DNA of 64,000 nt. Source: Micromonospora sp. DSM 45708. GTDB lineage: Bacteria; Actinomycetota; Actinomycetes; Mycobacteriales; Micromonosporaceae. Both the position numbers and the translations under genes were made by a program. The notes below the pieces were generated by a model. It worked only from the letters and a program-made list of their open reading frames with translations, was not told the DNA's origin and did not search any database. Location of the stretch: the NCBI RefSeq assembly GCF_039566955.1, contig NZ_CP154796.1:744001-808000 (forward strand). Direction: 5' to 3'. Shown one piece after another: positions 27,043 to 34,446 of the stretch. Positions within the stretch are counted from its first letter, which is position 1. Every line of letters begins with the position of its first letter.

Positions 27043-27296
27043 ACCAGCGTCACTCCATCCCTGTTCGTCCTGAGCCCGACGTCAGTCGAGCTACAGCCGA
27101 CGTTAGACCTTTTCGCGTCTTATTCAGGGAAAGATTCGTTTTTAGGAGTTTGCCGATGATGCGGCATTAGCGCATCCCCGCCCGCCCCCGCACCCTCTGC
27201 GACATCTGCGCCCCCCGCCCGATGCCCCGCCCCTCCCACCCCCCACCCCCCGCCCCCCGCCCGACCTCCTCCCACCCCCGGGGCTCCCGCGCCGGG

Positions 27297-27353
27297 TGAT
27301 CAAGGAGTTGGCGTCTGCGCCGGAGATCGACTCCCACCCCAACCCCTTGATCA
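27297..27353. repeat. TGATCAAGGAGTT-type dyad repeat, copy A
   Basis: TGATCAAGGAGTTGG (27297-27311) pairs with CCAACCCCTTGATCA (27339-27353) at 14 of 15 positions. The spacer holds GGAGATCGACT (27322-27332), identical to that in the copy at 3133-3190. Confidence 0.8.
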
Positions 27354-27398
27354 TCGGACGACGACCATGGGACTGGGTCCCCACCCGGCCGTTCTCGG

Positions 27399-27454
27399 TG
27401 ATCATGGAGTTGGCGGGCGGGGGAGCGCTGCCACCTTCTGCCAACCTCATGATC
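27399..27454. repeat. Dyad repeat, copy B (diverged)
   Basis: TGATCATGGAGTTGGC (27399-27414) pairs with GCCAACCTCATGATC (27440-27454) at most positions. The GGAGATCGACT core is not present. The right end, CTCATGATCGACGG, resembles a half element at about 11470-11476 (CCATGATCGACGG) after meaB. Confidence 0.65.
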
Positions 27455-27545
27455 GACGGGGTGGGGTGGTGGTGGGGATTGGTGAGCGGGGTGGGGGGCG
27501 GGGGGTGAGGGGTAGGGTCGAGGCCGGCGTATCGAGCCATTGCCA

Positions 27546-27559
27546 TGGAAGCGCTCCCA
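27546..27559. promoter_or_regulatory. CebR-type operator upstream of the cellulase
   Basis: TGGAAGCGCTCCCA differs by one base from TGGGAGCGCTCCCA, the palindrome bound by CebR/CelR LacI-family repressors that control cellulase genes in actinobacteria. It lies 256 bp before the GH6 start. No cebR gene is in the window. Confidence 0.75.
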
Positions 27560-27815
27560 TGCAAGAATCGCTGCACGCGGTTCGGGGAGCCACACCGCGA
27601 GCTCAGACGTCGAGGGCAACCGGTCTCACCGGACGACGTCCGGCTCCTTCGGCCGGTCCTGCGGACCGGTCGGCACCACCACCACCCTCACGCCCGTCCG
27701 GGTCGGGCGTCCCCGAAGTAACCCGTGGCGCGCACGGTCGTTCCCGCAGGGCGACCACCGCCGCCATTCCGCCGGGCCGTTCGCGGATCCGGTCTCGCCC
27801 AAGGAGATCAGTGGT

Positions 27816-29603
27816 ATGAATCTGTGGAGAAGGCTGTCCGGCCGGAGCCGGACGCTCGCGCTCACCGGCGCCGGCGTCCTCGTGGCCGGCGGGCTGGTGA
27901 CCCTTCCGGTCACCGCGGCGCAGGCCGCGACGCAGTGCAGCGTGGACTACACCACCAACGACTGGGCCGGTGGCTTCACCGCGAACGTGGTCATCAAGAA
28001 CCTCGGTGACCCGGTCAGTTCGTGGACCCTCGGTTTCACGTTCCCGAACAGCAGCCAGCGCGTACAGCAGGGCTGGTCGGCGAAGTGGACCCAGAGCGGC
28101 CAGAACGTCACCGCCCAGAACGAGTCCTACAACGGTTCGCTGGGCACCGGCGCCAGCACCAGCCTCGGGTTCAACGGCGCCTGGAGCGGCAGCAACCCGA
28201 AGCCGACGCAGTTCACGCTCAACGGCACGGTCTGCAACGGCGGCACGCCGCCCACCAGCACGCCCCCCACCAGCACGCCGCCGACGAGCACGCCGCCGAC
28301 GAGCACGCCCCCCACCACCACGCCGCCCACCACCACCCCGCCGGGGCAGAAGGTGGACAACCCGTACGCCGGGGTCAAGGGGTACGTGAACCCGGAGTGG
28401 AAGGCCAAGGCCGAGTCGGTGGCCGGTGGCAACCGGGTGTCGAACAACCCGACCGCGGTCTGGATCGACCGGATCGCCGCCATCAACGGCACGCCGGACA
28501 GCAGCTCCAACGGCGCGATGGGGGTCCGTCAGCACCTGGACGCCGCGCTCGCCCAGGGCGCCGGCTACATCCAGTTCGTCATCTACAACCTGCCCGGCCG
28601 GGACTGCGCCGCGCTCGCGTCGAACGGTGAGCTGGGTCCGGACGACCTGCCCCGCTACAAGACCGAGTACATCGACCCGATCGCCGCGATCCAGGCCGAC
28701 GCGAAGTACAAGAACCTGCGCATCGTCAACATCATCGAGATCGACTCGCTGCCCAACCTGGTGACCAACACCTCGGGCCAGCCGGGCGGCACCGCGATGT
28801 GCGACACGGTCAAGGCCAACGGCGCCTACGTCAACGGCGTCGGCTACGCGCTGGCGAAGCTCGGTGCGATCGGCAACGTCTACAACTACATCGACGCCGC
28901 GCACCACGGCTGGATCGGCTGGGACAGCAACTTCGGCCCGACCGCCGACCAGCTCAAGGCCGCCGCGGTGGCGTCCGGCAGCACCGTGAAGAACGTGCAG
29001 GGGTTCATCGTCAACACGGCGAACTACTCCGCGCTCAAGGAGCCGTACATCAAGATCACCGACTCGGTGAACGGCCAGACCGTGCGGCAGGCCAAGTGGA
29101 TCGACTGGAACTTCTACGTCGACGAGCTCTCGTTCGCCCAGGCGTTCCGGCAGAAGCTGGTCTCGATCGGCTTCGACAGCAACATCGGCATGCTGATCGA
29201 CACCTCCCGCAACGGTTGGGGCGGCTCGGCTCGGCCGACCGGTCCTGGCCCGCTGACCAGCGTCGACGCCTACGTCAACGGTGGTCGGGTCGACCGCCGC
29301 ATCCACGCCGGCAACTGGTGCAACCAGGCCGGTGCGGGCCTCGGCGAGCGGCCGAAGGCCAACCCGGAGCCGGGCATCGACGCCTACGTCTGGGTGAAGC
29401 CCCCGGGTGAGTCGGACGGCTCCAGCAAGGAGATCCCGAACAACGAGGGCAAGGGCTTCGACCGGATGTGCGACCCGACGTACACCGGCAACGCCCGCAA
29501 CGGCAACAGCATGTCCGGTGCCCTGCCGGACGCGCCGATCTCCGGCGCCTGGTTCGCGGCCCAGTTCGCGCAGCTCATGCAGAACGCCTACCCGGCGCTG
29601 TAG
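27816..29603 (+). CDS. Secreted cellulase: CBM2 - linker - GH6 exocellulase
   Basis: The 595-residue secreted protein has a signal peptide cut after about residue 37 (AAQA|AT). A CBM2 cellulose-binding module (about 40-142, bounded by Cys41 and the final TVC) comes next, followed by a PPTST-repeat linker and a GH6 catalytic domain. GRDCAALASNGEL and IIEIDSLPNLV, which carries the likely general acid Asp, match bacterial exocellulases such as Thermobifida Cel6B more closely than endoglucanases. It would release cellobiose from chain ends. ATG 27816 follows GGAGATCAGTGGT. A CebR-type operator 256 bp upstream implies induction by cello-oligosaccharides. Confidence 0.93.
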   Translation: MNLWRRLSGRSRTLALTGAGVLVAGGLVTLPVTAAQAATQCSVDYTTNDWAGGFTANVVIKNLGDPVSSWTLGFTFPNSSQRVQQGWSAKWTQSGQNVTAQNESYNGSLGTGASTSLGFNGAWSGSNPKPTQFTLNGTVCNGGTPPTSTPPTSTPPTSTPPTSTPPTTTPPTTTPPGQKVDNPYAGVKGYVNPEWKAKAESVAGGNRVSNNPTAVWIDRIAAINGTPDSSSNGAMGVRQHLDAALAQGAGYIQFVIYNLPGRDCAALASNGELGPDDLPRYKTEYIDPIAAIQADAKYKNLRIVNIIEIDSLPNLVTNTSGQPGGTAMCDTVKANGAYVNGVGYALAKLGAIGNVYNYIDAAHHGWIGWDSNFGPTADQLKAAAVASGSTVKNVQGFIVNTANYSALKEPYIKITDSVNGQTVRQAKWIDWNFYVDELSFAQAFRQKLVSIGFDSNIGMLIDTSRNGWGGSARPTGPGPLTSVDAYVNGGRVDRRIHAGNWCNQAGAGLGERPKANPEPGIDAYVWVKPPGESDGSSKEIPNNEGKGFDRMCDPTYTGNARNGNSMSGALPDAPISGAWFAAQFAQLMQNAYPAL

Positions 29604-29663
29604 AGCCCCGCGGCCGGACCACCCGCCGCGGCGGGAGTGAGGCACCGCCGCGCGGGTTTCCCC

Positions 29664-29699
29664 GGGCCCCTGGTCGACGCCCACGTCGACCAGGGGCCC
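29664..29699 (+). terminator. Hairpin terminator after the cellulase
   Basis: GGGCCCCTGGTCGAC (29664-29678) pairs perfectly with GTCGACCAGGGGCCC (29685-29699). It lies 61 bp after the cellulase stop and 15 bp beyond the stop of the convergent gene, so it can serve both. Its GGGCCCC arm recalls the palindrome family. Confidence 0.85.
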
Positions 29700-29714
29700 C
29701 CGGCCGTTCCCGGG

Positions 29715-30098
29715 TCAGGGCACCGTCTTCTCGATCGCCGCCCGGCCCAGCTCGGCCAGGTCACGGCGGGCCCGCTCGACGTTTTCCGGGGTCATGTCCT
29801 GGCCGCGCGCCCGGACCAGGTCCTCCGGCTCCCACGGCTGCTCGGCGCCGGTACGGATGTTGTCCCCGCCCGCGCCGGTGCCGGTGCCGGTCGCGCCGGT
29901 CCCGGCCGCGTACGGGTCACCGAGGATGTCCGGTGAGCCGGTGTCGGCCACCGCGCCGTCGGGCTCGGCGAACGTGGGGTTGTCCGGGTCGGTGCCGCCG
30001 CTGCGCAGCCGCGGCACCGTGCTCTCGTCGTCCACCGCGGCGGCCACCTCGGGGGTCTCCTCCAACGGTCGCTCGCCACCGGGGTCACGATCGGTCAT
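29715..30098 (-). CDS. Hypothetical acidic, Gly/Thr-rich protein
   Basis: The 127-residue product has no family I recognise. Most of it is acidic and probably disordered, with a GTGATGTGTGAGG stretch. The C-terminal 35 residues (EPEDLVRARGQDMTPENVERARRDLAELG) form a likely helix pair. The ATG at 30098 has GGAGG seven bases before it, which strongly supports translation. It follows the small membrane protein gene by 86 bp on the same strand and could belong to the transporter operon. Confidence 0.65.
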   Translation of the reverse strand: MTDRDPGGERPLEETPEVAAAVDDESTVPRLRSGGTDPDNPTFAEPDGAVADTGSPDILGDPYAAGTGATGTGTGAGGDNIRTGAEQPWEPEDLVRARGQDMTPENVERARRDLAELGRAAIEKTVP

Positions 30099-30184
30099 GC
30101 TGCTGCCTCCTGTCCCCATCCGTGCCCGGCGTACCCGGTGCGACGCCGGGCATGCCGGCGGGCCGGGCGGGGATCCGGCGCGGC

Positions 30185-30505
30185 TCAGGAGTCGTCGGAG
30201 TGCGCCGCGGGGGCCTCGGTCGGGCGCAGCCGCTGCCAGAGCAGCATGAGCAGCCCGAAGACCAGCATCACCGCGCCGGCCCACAGGTTGATCCGAAGGC
30301 CCTGTGCCTTGTCGATCTCGGCCGACGAGTCGAAGAGCCCCATCAGCCCGACGATCAGCCCGTACGCGACGAACAGCCCACCGATGACCCGGCGGATGTC
30401 GAAGAGCCGGGCCGCGGCGGAGCGCTCCTCCCGCGCGTCCTCGGTCTCGTCGACCAGCGGGTCGTGGGCCTCGCCGTCGGAGTAACGGTCCGCGTTGTCT
30501 GCCAT
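30185..30505 (-). CDS. Small two-TM membrane protein linked to the SSS transporter
   Basis: The 106-residue protein has an acidic N-terminal segment and two hydrophobic helices (VIGGLFVAYGLIVGLMGLF and LWAGAVMLVFGLLMLLW) joined by a short loop, with a polar tail. It starts 16 bp after the stop of the sodium:solute symporter, clearly in one operon. Small membrane subunits of this sort often partner transporters, but no role is established. Start ATG 30505. Confidence 0.75.
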   Translation of the reverse strand: MADNADRYSDGEAHDPLVDETEDAREERSAAARLFDIRRVIGGLFVAYGLIVGLMGLFDSSAEIDKAQGLRINLWAGAVMLVFGLLMLLWQRLRPTEAPAAHSDDS

Positions 30506-30521
30506 GACGTGGGTCCCTTCC

Positions 30522-32177
30522 TCAGAAGACCGGGATGTAGAAGAGGGCGGCGAGCACCACGGCGACGACGCCGAGCAGCACCGGGGAGCGGTACCAGGCC
30601 GCGTCGCCGGCCAGCGAGTCGTCGGCGAGCGTGGTGTCGCTGAGCCCGTACACCAGGCCGGTCAGCTCGTCGTCGGTCTTCGGTCGGGTCAGCGGCGTGA
30701 TGATCGCGGCGACCACGGCGACGGTGACGAAGGCCAGGCCCGCGCCCCAGAAGCTCTCCTCCAGGTCCGAGTTGAAGCTGATCACACCGGTCTTGTAGAG
30801 CAGGTAGGTGGCGATCGCCACCACGGTGCCGGACAGCAGGGACCAGAAGCCGGCCAGCGCGCTCATCCGCCGCCAGAACATGCCGATGATGAACGTGCCG
30901 AACAGCGGCGCGTTGAAGACCGAGAACAGCGCCTGGATGTAGTTCATGATGTTGCTGAAGCCGGCCGCGATGAACGCCGTCCCGATGCCCACCACCACCG
31001 CGATCACGGTGGCGATCCGGCCCACCTTCACGTAGTACTCGTCCGGGCGGTCCCGCCGGAAGTACGCCTGCCAGATGTCGTACGTGAAGACGGTGTTGAA
31101 ACCGCTGACGTTGGCCGCCATGCCGGCCATGAACGACGCCACCAGGCCGGTGACCGCGATGCCGAGCACACCGTTGGGGAGCAGGTCGCGCATGAGCAGC
31201 GGGATGGCGTTGTTGTAGACCAGGTCGCCCTGGTCGGCGCCCAGCCCCTTGACCGTGATCAGGGCGATCAGGCCGGGGATCACGGTGACCAGCGGGATGA
31301 GCAGCTTCGGGTACGCCCCGATGATCGGGGTACGCCGGGCGGCGCTCATGTTCCGCGCCGACAGGGCGCGCTGCACCTCGGCGAAGTTGGTGGTCCAGTA
31401 GCCGAAGGAGAGCACGAAACCGAGGCCGAAGACGATGCCCAGCCAGTGTGCGCCGAGCGGGTTGTCGGTGCTGCCGGTGCCCTGCCAGGCGTGCAGACCT
31501 GCCTCGCCGAGCTTGGACTCCCGTACCGCGTCCATCAGGCCGCTCACGCCGCCGACCTTGACCAGGCCGATCACGGTGATCGGCACCAGGCCGGCGATGA
31601 TCACGAAGAACTGGAGCACCTCGTTGTAGATCGCGCCGGAGAGCCCGCCGACGGTGATGTACGCCAGCACGATCACCGCGCCGATCACGATCGCGACCCA
31701 GAGCGGCCAGCCCAGCAGCGCCTGCATGATCAGCGCGAGCGCGTAGAGGTTGACGCCGGCGATCAGCACCTGGGCGACCGCGAAGCTGATCGCGTTGAGC
31801 AGGTGGGTGGGCCGGTTGAAGCGCAGCCGCAAATACTCCGGCACGCTGCGGACCTTCGAGCCGTAGTAGAACGGCATCATCACGATGCCGAGGAAGACCA
31901 TCGCCGGCACGGCGCCGATCCAGTAGTAGTGCACCGTCATGATGCCGTACTGGGCGCCGTTGGCCGCCATGCCGATGATCTCCAGCGCGCCCAGGTTCGC
32001 CGAGACGAACGCCAGGCCGGTGACCCAGGCGGGCAACGACCGCCCGGAGAGGAAGAAGTCGACGCTGGTCTTGATGGCGCGACGGGCGGCGAAGCCGACC
32101 CCCAGCACCGTGACGAAGTAGAGCGCCAGGATCAGGTAGTCCAGGGCGTTCATGTTCAACCGTAGGCCGCTGCCCAT
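30522..32177 (-). CDS. Sodium:solute symporter (SSS family)
   Basis: The 551-residue permease has about 14 predicted membrane segments and the SSS core: FFLSGRSLPAWVTGLAFVSAN in TM2, GLSGAIYNEVLQFF in the middle and GYWTTNFAEVQRAL. Close relatives move sugars, for example SglT-like proteins, though proline- or inositol-type substrates cannot be excluded. The codon at 32177 is ATG; an ATG eight codons downstream is also possible. It is followed at once by a two-TM small protein. The terminator at 32270 isolates it from the upstream gene. Confidence 0.87.
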   Translation of the reverse strand: MGSGLRLNMNALDYLILALYFVTVLGVGFAARRAIKTSVDFFLSGRSLPAWVTGLAFVSANLGALEIIGMAANGAQYGIMTVHYYWIGAVPAMVFLGIVMMPFYYGSKVRSVPEYLRLRFNRPTHLLNAISFAVAQVLIAGVNLYALALIMQALLGWPLWVAIVIGAVIVLAYITVGGLSGAIYNEVLQFFVIIAGLVPITVIGLVKVGGVSGLMDAVRESKLGEAGLHAWQGTGSTDNPLGAHWLGIVFGLGFVLSFGYWTTNFAEVQRALSARNMSAARRTPIIGAYPKLLIPLVTVIPGLIALITVKGLGADQGDLVYNNAIPLLMRDLLPNGVLGIAVTGLVASFMAGMAANVSGFNTVFTYDIWQAYFRRDRPDEYYVKVGRIATVIAVVVGIGTAFIAAGFSNIMNYIQALFSVFNAPLFGTFIIGMFWRRMSALAGFWSLLSGTVVAIATYLLYKTGVISFNSDLEESFWGAGLAFVTVAVVAAIITPLTRPKTDDELTGLVYGLSDTTLADDSLAGDAAWYRSPVLLGVVAVVLAALFYIPVF

Positions 32178-32269
32178 GCCTGTTGCTCCCCTCGTGTGGG
32201 TGCGTGCTGGGCCGGCAGGTACCCCGATCGCGAAGTTTCATGCCTACTGTTCGATCCCCCGCGCGCGCA

Positions 32270-32301
32270 GGAGCCCCGGCCGGGTGACCGGCCGGGGCTC
32301 C
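32270..32301 (-). terminator. Hairpin terminator after the 403-residue acidic protein
   Basis: GGAGCCCCGGCCGG (32270-32283) and CCGGCCGGGGCTCC (32288-32301) pair perfectly with a GTGA loop. It lies 18 bp beyond the minus-strand stop at 32319. Confidence 0.8.
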
Positions 32302-32318
32302 GTCGCAGGTGAGGGGCG

Positions 32319-33530
32319 TCAGCGGCCCAGTACGCGGTCCAGGAAGTCGCGGTAGCCGCGCACGGCCACCCGGAGCTGCTCGGTGTCGGACGAGCCGGAC
32401 TCCTGCCAGGCGCCGAGTCGGGTGCGCTGCTCCCGCAGTGCCGTGGACAGCGCCTCGATCGCCTCCTCGACGAGCGACTCCGCCTCGCCGACCGCGGCCT
32501 TCGGGTCGTCCACGAAGCGGAGCTGGACGTCGCGCCAGCGGTCCCGGAAGCCCTGCGCCGCCTCCGGGGCGAACAGCGTCGCCGCGTCGGCCGGCACGGC
32601 GCCGGACGTGGCGCGGCCCGCCCCGGCCACCGCCGCGTCCGCCGCGTCGCCGGTCGGCGTCACGCCCGCCGCGTCGCTGGCTGCCACCGCGCCCACCTCG
32701 CCGCCGGTCACGGTCGCGCCCGCCGCGCCGCCGCCCATCGTCGCGCCGCCGGTCGCCGTACCCGCCGCCGCGGTGGCGGTGCCCGGGTCGACGGTGTCGT
32801 GGTGCCGGCCGGACCCACCGCCGTCGGCGCCCGCGGCAACCGGCACGGCGTCCGGGTCGACCAGACCCGGCTCGGCGCTGCCGTAGCCGACCGCACCGGC
32901 GGCCACCGCGTCGTCCCGGTCCCGGTCGGTGACCGGCGCGTCGTGCCGGTCCGCGTCGTCGGCGGTCACCGTGTCGTCGTCCCGGTCCGCGTCGGCGTGC
33001 TCGGCCGCCCAGCGGTCCCGGTCGTGCAGCCGGTCCCCGGCGGTCGGGTCGGCCCGCTCGTCGTCCAGCGGGTCGGTGCGACCCGGCGCGCCGTCGCCCG
33101 GCACGGCGGTGTCCTCGCGACGCGCGTCCCGCTCGTCCTCCGGACGACCGCCGGCCAGCGCCGAGGCGGCCACCGCGTCGCCCACCGTGGCCGCTCCGAA
33201 CGCCGTGGGCAGCGGCGCCGGCTCGTGGAAGGCGGGCCGCTCGCCGTCGCGCGTCCCGTCGGTGTCGTCCGACCGGTCGGCCGCGTCGCGCAGCTCACCG
33301 GCGTCGTACGCCCGGGTGTCGTCGGGCCGCGCGTCCGGCCCGTCGTCCACGGCCGGGTCGTCGAACGTGCCCCGGTCGTCCAGCGCGTCCTCGGGCACCT
33401 CGGCCCGGCCGGCGCGGTCGGCCCCCGACCGGTCGACGTCGGCGCGGTCGTCCGGCGGCGGGACCGGCACCGGCGCGGATCGTACGGTTTCCGGGTGGTC
33501 CGGCGTGACCTGCTGCTCTTCGTGGCGCAT
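32319..33530 (-). CDS. Acidic disordered protein with C-terminal helical domain
   Basis: The first 300 of 403 residues are low-complexity: Asp/Arg-rich blocks (RDDDTVTADDADRHD), then Gly/Ala/Thr. A compact C-terminal domain of about 95 residues follows, starting FRDRWRDVQLRFVDDP and continuing AVGEAESLVEEAIEAL. The neighbour upstream (33543-34142) has the same domain (AAWEEIQVRFVDSPAETVGD), so the two are paralogues in that part. I know of no established function for this domain. It probably binds a partner or forms oligomers. Start ATG 33530, 12 bp after the neighbour's stop, so one operon. Confidence 0.7.
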   Translation of the reverse strand: MRHEEQQVTPDHPETVRSAPVPVPPPDDRADVDRSGADRAGRAEVPEDALDDRGTFDDPAVDDGPDARPDDTRAYDAGELRDAADRSDDTDGTRDGERPAFHEPAPLPTAFGAATVGDAVAASALAGGRPEDERDARREDTAVPGDGAPGRTDPLDDERADPTAGDRLHDRDRWAAEHADADRDDDTVTADDADRHDAPVTDRDRDDAVAAGAVGYGSAEPGLVDPDAVPVAAGADGGGSGRHHDTVDPGTATAAAGTATGGATMGGGAAGATVTGGEVGAVAASDAAGVTPTGDAADAAVAGAGRATSGAVPADAATLFAPEAAQGFRDRWRDVQLRFVDDPKAAVGEAESLVEEAIEALSTALREQRTRLGAWQESGSSDTEQLRVAVRGYRDFLDRVLGR

Positions 33531-33542
33531 GGCGGCGGCTCC

Positions 33543-34142
33543 TCAGCGGCTCGTGGCGTCGTGCTCGGGGTCGGGGTCGGGGTGGCGCTGCTCCGGCGAC
33601 CGCTGGCCGACCGGGTCCGCGCCGAGCAGGTCGGCGAAGAGGGCCCGGTAGTGCACCAGCGCCTGGCGGAGGTCCTCGGTGCCGGCCTCACCGCGTTCGT
33701 TGCGCTGCCGGATCTCGTGGGCGTCGCGGTAGTGGGTGAGCGTGCGGGCGTGCTCGACGGAGAGATGGGCGATCTGGTCGGAAAAGTCCCCGGTGGGGTA
33801 TCCGCGCTCCGCGATCAGGTGACTGACCAGCTCGTCGGCGTCACCGACGGTTTCGGCCGGCGAGTCCACGAAACGCACCTGGATCTCCTCCCAGGCGGCG
33901 GCGTAGCGGGCCCGGGACTCCGGGCTGAGCGGGGTCAGCTCCAGCTCGGCGTGCCGACGCTCGCGCTCCCGCAGCTCGCGCTCGGCGGCGCCGCGGCTGT
34001 CCTGCTCGGCGACGACCCGGTCGTACTCCGGGCCGAAGCGCTGCCGCAGCGCCCGCCGGCGGTTCGCGACCACGGCGAACGCGACAAGCGCGGCGACCAC
34101 GGCGACGACGATGACTATGACGACTACCTGCGTGGACGACAT
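33543..34142 (-). CDS. Membrane-anchored protein sharing the WxxxQxRFVD domain
   Basis: The 199-residue protein has one N-terminal transmembrane helix (residues 6-27, VVVIVIVVAVVAALVAFAVV), a charged coiled stretch, and from about residue 80 the domain AAWEEIQVRFVDSPAETVGDA shared with the downstream gene. It ends in a His/Asp/Pro-rich tail. ATG 34142 with GGAGGAG at ideal distance overrides the longer open frame above it. The membrane-tethered and soluble versions side by side suggest they interact. Confidence 0.75.
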   Translation of the reverse strand: MSSTQVVVIVIVVAVVAALVAFAVVANRRRALRQRFGPEYDRVVAEQDSRGAAERELRERERRHAELELTPLSPESRARYAAAWEEIQVRFVDSPAETVGDADELVSHLIAERGYPTGDFSDQIAHLSVEHARTLTHYRDAHEIRQRNERGEAGTEDLRQALVHYRALFADLLGADPVGQRSPEQRHPDPDPEHDATSR

Positions 34143-34446
34143 GGCTCCTCCTTCGCCAGCTGGTATTCCCTCCTCCGGGTGATCGCCAATCCCGTTCCGG
34201 GGCACTTTCCGTCCGGGTACGCGACACCGGCCCGCGCCGGAGGCGCCGGTCCGACGATGCGGCGGGGGTCCGACGGTGCCCGCCAAGACCATCTCGGACC
34301 GTAGTGAGCGGCGAGACGGCCGGTAGTGCATCCGTCGGGGATTACGTATCCTGCCCAAGGCGTCCGGGCCGGGTCCCGGCGTCGCGACCGTCGACCCGAC
34401 GGCCGCTGCCGGCGCCACCCAGCGAACCTTCCCGGGCGAGGTCTGA

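Larger units (their letters stand above)
27043..27815. other. 773-bp intergenic region with repeats, C- and G-rich tracts and an operator
   Basis: From left to right: the promoter side of the surface-protein gene, an extreme C-rich tract (about 27176-27292), dyad repeat copies A (27297-27353) and B (27399-27455), an extreme G-rich tract (about 27456-27515), a CebR-type operator (27546-27559) and about 256 bp of leader before the cellulase. A frame open upstream of the cellulase has no plausible start. Confidence 0.7.

Noticed and set aside
27540..27815. Extension of the cellulase frame upstream of ATG 27816.
   Set aside because: The extension has no hydrophobic signal, no ribosome-binding site and crosses the CebR-type box. 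ATG 27816 begins a proper signal peptide.
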